Shown: piece after piece, positions 1 through 7,500 of the stretch
How positions within the stretch are numbered: the first letter of the stretch is position 1
How the letters are laid out: every line of letters starts with the position of its first letter
The notes under the pieces: generated by a model
The model's input: only the letters and a program-made list of their open reading frames with translations
Told to the model about the DNA's origin: nothing
The model's database searches: none
From: Acanthamoeba lenticulata
Taxonomy: Eukaryota; Discosea; Longamoebia; Acanthamoebidae
Reading direction: 5' to 3'
Length of the DNA stretch: 10,719 bases
Assembly: GCA_002179805.1 (NCBI GenBank)
Contig: NAVB01002375.1
Coordinates: forward strand, 1-10,719
Position numbers and translations under genes: made by a program

Positions 1-80
1 CTGAAGTTGGCCAAAACCGAGAGGAACGAGGGGTTAGGGTTGATGACCTGGTACTTGGGCTCCTCCGTAAACACCACCAT
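1..80 (-). CDS. 5' end of an unidentified gene (partial)
   Basis: Read on the minus strand, an ATG at 80-78 opens a frame that stays open to the window edge and gives 26 residues beginning MVVFTEEPKYQVINPNPSFL. An in-frame TGA about 40 nt upstream of the ATG, and the AAAG before it, support this start. Codons are G/C-ending like the neighbouring genes. I do not recognise the family from so short a piece. A stretch resembling a splice acceptor (TTTTTTGTATTGCAG in minus sense, about 127-141) lies upstream, so the 5' UTR may contain an intron. It could equally be an AT-rich promoter. The gene points the same way as the Sel1 gene, with about 110 bp between them. Confidence 0.5.
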   Translation of the reverse strand, partial: MVVFTEEPKYQVINPNPSFLSVLANF

Positions 81-111
81 CTTTACAATTCTCTCGTTAA
101 ATCGAAGTTTT

Positions 112-165
112 CAACTTGTTTTTCTCTTTTTCTGCAATACAAAAAATAAAAATAATTAAATGAAA
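112..165 (-). promoter_or_regulatory. AT-rich promoter-like or 5' UTR intron region
   Basis: This very A/T-rich tract sits in otherwise GC-rich DNA, between the stop of the Sel1 gene and the ATG at 80. In minus sense it runs TTTAATTATTTTTATT and ends in TTGCAG. It could be the core promoter of the partial gene at the left edge, or the 3' part of a 5' UTR intron. The sequence alone does not separate these. Confidence 0.3.
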
Positions 166-190
166 AGAAGGCACAAGCCAGTCGGCCTTC

Positions 191-928
191 TCAACGCTCG
201 GGCACTCCACTGCCATTTGAGCACATGCTGCCCAGCTCGCGCTGAGCCCCAGCGTGGCCTTGCTCTGCGGCCTTACGAAACCAGCGTACAGCCTCCTTGT
301 CGCTTTGCTTCACTCCTCGACCCTGCTTGTACATGCCGCCTAGATGGAGCTGGGCCAGAGCGTGGCCCTGCTGTGCAGCGTGTCGGTACCAGCGCATGGC
401 TTCCTTGCATCGGTCCTTGGCACCGCTGCGCAAGAGGCCGTTCTCGTGCATGCACCCTACCACAAACTGAGCAAAGGCGTGCGGGCTCTCGAGCGCGGTC
501 CGGTACAAGAACTTACCATCAGGCTTCAAAACCACGTCCAGTTTGGAGTCCGCCAAGTCGGCCAACCGTTCCTGGGAATCGGTGTGGCCTAACATGGCAG
601 CAGAGACCAACAACGCCGCAGCACGCTTTACGTACTTGTTGTGTACAGCGTTGAGGAGGCGCAATGCCGTGCGGTAGTATTGTTCGGCCTCTACCGTGGG
701 GTCAGTAGCAACATCCAAGATACGAGGCCTTTTCTGAGTTTGGCCTCCCTCGAGTGAGGTCGGGTCCACACCTTGGTCTGCTCCAGCGGCTTGCATGAGA
801 GGAGATAGTGGGCGCTTTTGGCCACGATGTTCAGGAAGGGTAGAAGAAGCCGAGGACGCCATCTGCTTGGTCCCCGTCGTGTTTGTTGCATCGGCTGGCG
901 TCAACTCCTTGATGGGGGAGGTCCTCAT
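191..928 (-). CDS. Sel1-repeat (SLR/TPR-like) protein
   Basis: A single-exon gene of 245 residues. I chose the ATG at 928-926 (MRTSPIKELT); the frame extends only two codons further up, to a GTG. Residues 1-75 are low-complexity and polar, with basic patches (RGQKRP, QKRPRI) that could be nuclear signals. From about residue 80 to the end are Sel1-type helix pairs. The clearest are 174-209 (EAMRWYRHAAQQGHALAQLHLGG) and 210-245 (EAVRWFRKAAEQGHAGAQRELGS), with the classic A-x-QG-H-A-x-AQ and LG-x-MY-x-G-x-GV signatures. Earlier, degenerate repeats lie around 80-125 and 140-170. Sel1 repeats act as protein-binding scaffolds; no partner can be inferred here. The protein stops inside a repeat, straight after GSGVPER where a new helix would normally start, so the C-terminus looks cut short. 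The family call is secure, the cellular role unknown. Confidence 0.88.
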   Translation of the reverse strand: MRTSPIKELTPADATNTTGTKQMASSASSTLPEHRGQKRPLSPLMQAAGADQGVDPTSLEGGQTQKRPRILDVATDPTVEAEQYYRTALRLLNAVHNKYVKRAAALLVSAAMLGHTDSQERLADLADSKLDVVLKPDGKFLYRTALESPHAFAQFVVGCMHENGLLRSGAKDRCKEAMRWYRHAAQQGHALAQLHLGGMYKQGRGVKQSDKEAVRWFRKAAEQGHAGAQRELGSMCSNGSGVPER

Positions 929-989
929 CGACACTCACTACTCTTTGCGATCTACAAACAGCCAACCAACATGTGCTAAAATGCGAACA

Positions 990-1036
990 AAAGAAAAAAG
1001 AAAGCAATAATTAAATAATATAAATCGATTAAGCTT
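990..1036 (-). promoter_or_regulatory. AT-rich promoter-like tract upstream of the Sel1 gene
   Basis: This A/T-rich stretch sits between the stop of the His-rich gene (1037) and the Sel1 ATG (928). In minus sense it reads TTTATATTATTTAATTATT, a TATA-like run about 75-95 nt before the ATG, followed by a T-rich tract. It may also carry the 3' processing signal of the upstream gene. The call rests on composition and position only. Confidence 0.3.
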
Positions 1037-1387
1037 TCATTGCTTGTTGTGTGGGTCCGAGGCCTCAGCGGCGGGGACAGTACTCGAGTGGCGGGGCCGG
1101 GGAGGAGCCTTTGGGTGGTGGCCGTGATGGTTGTGGTGGTGGTTGTGTGACTTGGCCGACCTTGAGGCCTCCACCTCGGCGGCCGACGCGTCGCCGCCGC
1201 CCACCACGCCGTGGTGGGCCAAGCGCGACAGCCGGGCGTCCAGCTCCGCGTCGGTCGTGGTGTGCTTCAGCTTCCGTGCAGCTGCCGTCGCCGTGGTGCC
1301 CGTAGCGAGCCTGCCGTTCACTGCCGCGCCGCCGAGAGGCGTGAACCGGGCCGGCACCCGCGTGCAGTACATGTGCATCTTGTTCAT
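1037..1387 (-). CDS. small His-rich hypothetical protein
   Basis: A single-exon frame of 116 residues starting MNKMHMYCTRVPARFTPLGG. The ATG is at 1387-1385, with two more in-frame ATGs within six codons. Codons are almost all G/C-ending in this frame, which supports real coding. I recognise no family. Residues about 40-75 are alanine-rich and probably helical. Residues about 82-95 form a histidine/asparagine cluster (KSHNHHHNHHGHH), followed by a proline-rich basic patch (PKAPPRPRH). Such a cluster could bind Zn, Ni or Cu, but that is speculation. It lies 170 nt downstream of the AMPD stop in the same direction, with an AG-rich leader (AAGAAGAAGAGAAGAG in minus sense) just before the ATG. 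It could instead be a 3' exon of a longer transcript, but the AMPD frame closes cleanly at 1558. Confidence 0.55.
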   Translation of the reverse strand: MNKMHMYCTRVPARFTPLGGAAVNGRLATGTTATAAARKLKHTTTDAELDARLSRLAHHGVVGGGDASAAEVEASRSAKSHNHHHNHHGHHPKAPPRPRHSSTVPAAEASDPHNKQ

Positions 1388-1557
1388 CTTCTCCTTCTCT
1401 TCTCTTCTTCTTGGCGTGTGTTAGACGACAAGACCGGAAACCAGCACGATCCCAGATAACCGCGATGACGAGTTCACTACCAATTATCGTTTATGTCGAC
1501 AACAGAAAGCGACGGCAGAGCAAGACGAGGACGTTGGCGGGCCCGAGCGAGGCGCTC

Positions 1558-4500
1558 TCAGCAGGAGTGGTCGAGTGGGCCGGAGCGGGCCACGCGGCGG
1601 AGGGGCGTGCGGCGCAGCGACGTGCGGAGCAGGTTGACCTGCGCGGCGCTCGTGTTGGTCTCGCGCCGGAAGAGGTCGGTCGTGGGCTGGATGTTGCCCC
1701 GAGCCTCCTCTTCCTCCTCTTCCGACGACTGCGACATCGCCAGCTGTTGTTGCGCCATATCATCACATGTATTAGTTCATGCTCATCATCATCCTTCTCA
1801 TCATCCTTATCATCATCATGGGCAGCCTCGTAAGAGAAGAAGAAACGGACCTGGGTGGTGTTGGTGATCTCCTGCTGGCTCGTGCGCGCGATGAATTCCT
1901 TCTCGCTCTGCAGCAGCTCACTCCGGAACACGACGCGCAGGTGCGGCAGGTTGGTCTTGCTCGGCGCTGCTCGAGCCACAACACACGTCAGCCAGTCAGC
2001 CAGTCAGTCGAGTCCAAGACGCGGTCATCAAGGTGAGGAGGAGGAAGAAGAAGGGCCGCACTGTTGCCCTCGACGCCGGGCAGCCAGTAGTTGTCGCCGA
2101 TCCAGCGGACCTTGTCGTCGTGCGGGAAGCCGCTCTGCCGGACCGAGTTGCGGGCCACCTCGGACAGGTCGGTCACCGTCAGGCCGTACAGCTGCGCGGC
2201 GATGGAGTACTCCTCCACCAGCGGCTCCGACGTCTGGTGCAGCTGCATCGGGCAGTCTGCGACGACGACGACGACGACAAGGCGGGCGGTCAGGCCTCAC
2301 GAGGGTTCCCAGCTAGGGCGGGTGGGCGACGCACCGGTCGAGAGGGAGACGTTGAGGCCGCGCTTGAAGAAGGAGACAAAGAGGCCTTCGTTGTAGTCCG
2401 TGTACAGCGCGTGCTCGCCCAGCGGCGACACCGCGATGCCCACCTTTACCACCACCACGAGGACCGCCGCCGTCCGCCAGCAGGTCAGCGCCAAGTCCAC
2501 CAACAGCACCAGTCCGGGCACCGACCTGATCGAGGTAGTAGAGGTACTGGAGCGGGAGGCACTGCTTGAGGTTGCTGCCGTGCGTGATCCCGTTGGCCAC
2601 GAGGTAGGCCGCCGCCAGGTGGTCGATGGGCCCCGTCGCCCCCGAGTGCGGCCTGTCCTCCCGCGCGCGTGTGCGCTCACGTTAGCCAAGCCGGCCCCAC
2701 GAGGAGAGACGAGGGCGGGGCGCGCGTGCCGGAAGTCAAAGGTGTTGAGGCCGCGGTGGGCCCGGTAGTGGTTGAGGGAGCACACGTTGGCCCACATGAA
2801 GTAGAGGTAGTAGGCGTAGGGCGGGTTCTCCTTCAGGTCCCACTGGCGCGGGTCGGCCGGGCACGAACGCAGGTCCTTCCGCTCCACGACGTCCTCATTG
2901 TCCACACTGTCGAACCCTGAAGACAATACAGAACGACCATCAGACCAGCGTCCGACCGTCATCCCCACCATCGATGGCCGCGCACCAGAGACGTGCTCGG
3001 TGATGAAGCGGTGGAGGTCCGGGTCGCTCGCCGGGTTCTTGGTCACCTCAAACAGCGGCTGGAATGTGTCTGACACGTCACGCTCACGTCATGCCCACGT
3101 CACGCCAACCTCACGTCACGCCAAGGCCTTGGCGTACTGTCGAGCAGGTCCTGGAACGAGTGGATCTCGTGCTTGGCCTTGAGGATGTGGTAGATGCGGG
3201 GCACCTGGATGACCCATCGGAGGTGCGGCGAGTAGAGCCGGTGGCGCAGGACCCAGCGGGCCAGGTGGCTCCACTCGCGGGGCGACGCGCCGTAGACCGA
3301 GATGCGCCACTCGACCATCTGGTGCTGCCCGCGCTCGAGCGCGTCGAGCTCCTCGCGCAGCATCTCGCCAAAGTAGCGCCCGTCGATGTCGTTGCTCTTC
3401 TTCAGGAACAGGTTGCGCAGGTCCGACGAGCCTGTCTCGTCCCCGTCCCCATCATTGTCGCCATTATCGCCAACGTCAGCATCAGCGATGAGAGGACGAC
3501 GATGGCGACGACGGCGACGGCAGTGGCGCACCGAATGGGTTGTACTTGCTGCTGAACTTGTCGAAGCGGCCGTAGGTGGTGTGGTTGGAGTGCGTGTCCA
3601 GCGAGTCCAGCGTGAAGTTCTCCAGCGGGATGCCCGTCGACTTGTACAGCGCCTCGAGCGTCACCTCTCCGCACTGGATCACCACGTCCTGCAGCCCAAA
3701 ATAAAAATAAAAATAAATAGAAAATAGATGAGAATATTTTCATAATTAAATTTAAAATTTGAAATATAAAATGGATTGGTGGTGATGTACGTGGGGGTGG
3801 GAGGCGATCTTGTTCTTGATGAAAGCCAACAGCTTGGGGGCCACCACAGCCGACGCCGCGTGGATGTGAGTGTCGACCTTGACCACGTGATAAAAGTCCT
3901 GCTGCGCAAACTGGATGGTGGTGATGGTGATGACGATGGCCCGCACCGCCGCCACGTGAGTGAACCTTTGGCCCAAGAGGGGGGCGAGACGAATGGGGGG
4001 AGGACACGGTACACGCATGGCGTCCTTCTCGTATTCGGTGTTGACCAGCGAGTGGAGGTCGAAGCGGCCCTCGAGCAGGCGCAGGCGCTGGTCGGCCAGC
4101 TGGCTCACGGCCAGGTCGGACACGACCCGCTTGATCTGGCGGTAGTCCCGCACGAACTCGGCAAAGGTCGGCACCGCGTAGAGCAGCCGGCCCGCGGCCA
4201 GTTGGCGGTCGGCCCGCGAGAGGGCGTAGCGCTTGTGGCCGCGCTTGCTCGGGTGACGGTGGAGGACGGCGTCGCATGCGCTGCAGTGGCTCGCGTCGCA
4301 CTCGGGGCACTTCACCGTGGCCAGCTGGTCCATGTCGTTGGCGCACAGCACGGCCTCGCTCGAGGCCACGAGATAGACGCCGTCGGCCAGCGTCAGCGTG
4401 TCCTGCAAGGCAACAAAAATTTGAAGAATAATCAGTTGGTTAACATTGAAAAAACAGAGCCCACGAGCGGCAAAGGGGGCCGCACGGCGGTGGGGTCGGG

Positions 4501-7500
4501 CAGGGGGTCGGCCGTGGTGCGCTCGCGCCGGGTGGGCTTGACGTAGGCGTACTTCTGGCGGAGGGTCATGGCCTCGCGCAGCATCTGGGCGGCCCACACC
4601 ACCTCCTCCCCGCCGGCGTACTCTGCCCGTGTGTGCATACATGAAGGTTGTGTTTGAGTGGTTGAAAAGAAGATCAGGCATTCCATGGATTCCACACGCA
4701 CCGTGGCCGGGCGGGTAGATGATGTTGAGCTTCGAGTACTGGGTCTGCGTGCGCAGCCGGAACGAGTCCTCTCTCGTGGGCCTGCGGGTGAGGAGTGACA
4801 AGCGCGCGGCAATTAGACAGTCTCTCCTCGACCTCACCACGAGCCCACGCACCGTTGCTTGGTGCGCGAACCGGCGCAGGCCTTGACAAACTGGAGCTCT
4901 TTGCGGAAGGTCTCCTCACGGAACAGCATCCGCACATCGGGGATGTTCGAATAGTTAATGTCTGTCGCCCCCACCAAGACGATCACCGTCCTCGTCATCA
5001 TCTTCATCGTCACTCGGAAAACCACGCGGCACGGACAGCCCTTTAGTGAGGGCGCGTACCGTTGCCCTGGGTGAAGGGCAGGTGATAGCGCGGGCCGAGC
5101 CACTTGGCCTTGCAGCGGTGCTCGAAGCCGCTCTGCAGCACAGAGTTGCGGGCGATCTCGGAGAGGTCGACCGAGTTGAGGCCCCACTGCTGGCCGGCGA
5201 TGGCGTACTCCTCGATGAGGGGCGACTGCGTGTAGTGGAACTGCAGCGGGTCGTCCGTGGAGAGCGACACGTTGAGGCCGCGCCGGAAGAACCGGTTGAA
5301 CGGGTTCTTCTTGTACTCGAGGAACAGAGCGTTGTTGCTCAGCGGCGACACCGCGACGCCGATCTGCGCCACGTAGTACCTGTGCCCACCACGAGAGACA
5401 TGGGGTCAGGTCAGGTGCCACGTCAGCATGACGTGGCGTGGCGCAGCGCGTACAGGTATTCGAGGGGCGGCCGGGAGTGGAGCTTGATGCCGTGGTTGAT
5501 GCCGCGGGCCAGCAGGAAGGCGGCCACGAGGTGGTCCGAGCTGCCCGACTCGCCGCAGTGCGGCCTGTGTCCATGTAGGTACTGGTATGTGAGCAGCGTC
5601 GTCGTAGTGGTTCCACTGGAGAAAGGAGAAGAAGAAGAGGACGACGGCGGAGAGGGCAGTCGGACCTGAGGTCGAACGTGTTGAGGCCGCGCGCTTCGCG
5701 GAGGCGGTTGAGCGTGACCAGGTTGGCCCACATATAGTACAGCCAGTAGGCGTAGGGCGGGTTCTCTTCGATGTCCCACGCCTCGGGCGACGGCGGAAGC
5801 GCGCTGTGTTGTCCAAAGCCACGGTCAGAAAATCAAATACCAGACCCGGAAGTCCTTCCGGGGGCTGATGGGGCTCTAGCGAACCTCAAGCAGAGCTGGC
5901 GCTCAGGTCGGGACTCGTCGTCGACGCTGTCAAAGCCAGACACCTGGCGCAGGAACTTGTGCAGGTTCGGGTGCGACGTCGGGTCGAGCGTCACCTCAAA
6001 CAGCGGCCGAAACACGTCTGTTTGCCACGCCACGTCATGCCACGTCAGCAACAGTCAGGGCTCAGAGCCCCCCGGAGGCGCTGCACGCACTGTCGAGGAG
6101 CTGGCCAAAGTTGCTGATCTGGCCGGTCTTGCGGAAGAGGGAGTAGATGCGGGGCACTTGGATCATCCACCGGTTGTGGTCGCTGTAGAGGCGGTTGTCG
6201 CAGATCCACTTGGCCAGCGCGTCCCACTCCTCGGCCCGCCGGCCGTAGATGGAGACGCGCCACTCGGCCATGCAGTAGCGCGAGTCCTCGAGCCGCTTGG
6301 CCGTCTCCTGCGTGAGCTCGGCGAAGAAGCGGCCCTCGATCTGATTCTCGGACTTGAGGAAGATCGTGCGGAGCTCGCTGAACCCGAACGGCGAGTACTT
6401 GTCGTTAAAGTTGTCGAACCGCTGGAACGTGTTGTCGGCCTAAAGCACCGTCGCACGCCCAACGATATTAACGACGACGATGGCGATGATGATGAAGAAG
6501 GTGATGAGGACGATGATGATGGGGTTGCGTACACGGACGTCGAGGGCGTCAACAGTGAAGTCGGCCACCTCGAGGCCCAGGCGCTTGATGGTCTGGATGA
6601 GGGTCACCTCCTTCCCATCGGCCGTGCGGCTGACCACCGCGTCGGGCGCCTCGATGAGCTTGCGCTTGATAAAGGTGAGCAGATGCTTGGCCGTCATGGC
6701 CGCCGCCAGGTGGATGTGCGTGTCGACCTTGACCACTGCGTGCACGCGAAAGCAGACACACGTCAGCAGCCACCTTAAGCACTCCTCAAAGGAAAGGGAA
6801 AGGTGAACCGTTGGAAAAGTCCTTGGGGTCGTCGGCTTGGCTGCTCTGGATCTCGAGGGCCTCGTTGAGCAGCCGGTGGAAGTGGAATGAGAAGTCGAGC
6901 TGCTTCAGGCGCTTCCACGAGAAGGTCTTCATCGGGCCCGAGTTGGCGATCTCCAGAATCCGGTTGTAGTCGCGCTCGTACTCATGCACGCTCGCCACGT
7001 CGACCAGCGGCGTGCCCTCGTCGAGCGCTGTCAACATTGACGTCAGGCGCTTGCCCTGCCCTCTGTGACGAGGGCCGAATCCCCCTGGGGGCGCACCTTG
7101 CTGATTGGCGTAGACCCGGATGACGCCGTGGTGGGTTCGCAGGCGGTACTGCGCAAACGGGCTGTCGGGCTCAGGCTTCACCAGGTCGCGTTCATGCCAC
7201 GCATCAAGCGGCTCCTGTATTTATTTTACAAATATTATCGATTAAGTCATCACTAATAGGAATAATGTTGAGTAAACGAGAAAAGGGGGTGGCGTGCTTC
7301 GTGGTCGGAACCCAAGGGGCGAGCAGGGACGAAGAGGTACTTGTCGCGCAGGGCGAGCGCCTCGTGCACGTATTTGCACGCCTCGACGGTCTCTTTGTTG
7401 GCCCCATGGCCGTCGTCAAAGGTCTCAATGCACACCCGCGGGTAGGGGTGCTTGACCGAGGGGGCAAGGGCTGGCGTGACGGGCTCGCTTTGCTCGATCT

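Larger units (their letters stand above)
1851..4781 (-). other. AMPD unit 2: probable pseudoenzyme domain
   Basis: Exons 11-22 encode a second full AMPD fold. Exon 11 supplies [13 protein letters not shown], the counterpart of the N-terminal YPRV block of unit 1, and exon 12 supplies [10 protein letters not shown]. The zinc motif KVDTHIH is intact (His866, His868), as are [17 protein letters not shown] and [11 protein letters not shown]. The glutamate motif is RPHSGATG: His1134 is kept but the catalytic Glu is Ala1137. GITHG keeps His1156. The last motif is STDCP: zinc Asp1211 is kept but the neighbouring substrate Asp is Cys1212. SPLGEH replaces the well-conserved SPLSNN. The unit ends [17 protein letters not shown]. 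Numbers assume exon 12 ends at 4486. By family knowledge this unit should bind zinc but not deaminate AMP. Confidence 0.8.
4853..7460 (-). other. AMPD unit 1: apparently active deaminase domain
   Basis: This part of the tandem gene (exons 1-10) follows the AMPD fold from end to end. An N-terminal regulatory block ([12 protein letters not shown], then [10 protein letters not shown]) resembles the FQRV...REKYM region of known AMPDs. The first zinc motif is KVDTHIH (His201, His203). Family anchors [27 protein letters not shown] and GFDSVDDES follow. RPHCGESG holds zinc His471 and catalytic Glu474, GINHG holds His493, and SLSTDDP holds zinc Asp548 and substrate Asp549. The unit ends with [14 protein letters not shown], matching the family's GNDI...TNV..IR stretch. 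Roles come from the AMPD/ADA family; residue numbers are from my spliced model. All expected metal and catalytic residues are present, so activity is likely. Confidence 0.85.

Noticed and set aside
160..654. Plus-strand open frame of 164 codons at the left end
   Set aside because: It overlaps the Sel1 gene on the other strand, whose repeats are unmistakable. The product is Cys/Arg-rich with no family.
2033..2569. Plus-strand open frame of 178 codons
   Set aside because: It is an antisense shadow of AMPD exons 19-21 and crosses three introns of that gene.
3776..4546. Plus-strand open frame of 256 codons
   Set aside because: It is antisense to exons 12-14, has no recognisable motif, and its codon pattern follows the minus-strand gene.
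4622..4852. Model with two separate AMPD genes, unit 2 starting at the ATG at 4686
   Set aside because: That start is in frame with exon 12 (MECLIFF...), so it is possible. It discards exon 11, which matches the N-terminal block of unit 1 and has good splice sites in phase. It also leaves almost no intergenic DNA. I keep it as the main alternative.
5771..6778. Long plus-strand open frame of 335 codons
   Set aside because: It lies antisense to four AMPD exons with clear homology, and its acidic run is just the GAT repeat of intron 4. GC-rich coding DNA commonly leaves the opposite strand open.
7038..7045. TGACGTCA as a promoter cAMP-response element
   Set aside because: It sits in an intron about 530 nt inside the gene. 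It is better treated as one member of the intronic ACGTCA set.
7028..7096. Intron 2 read as coding, because it is a multiple of three and open
   Set aside because: The stretch encodes [20 protein letters not shown] sequence with no AMPD counterpart, is bounded by AAG|GTGCGC and TTGACAG, and contains the intronic TGACGTCA motif.
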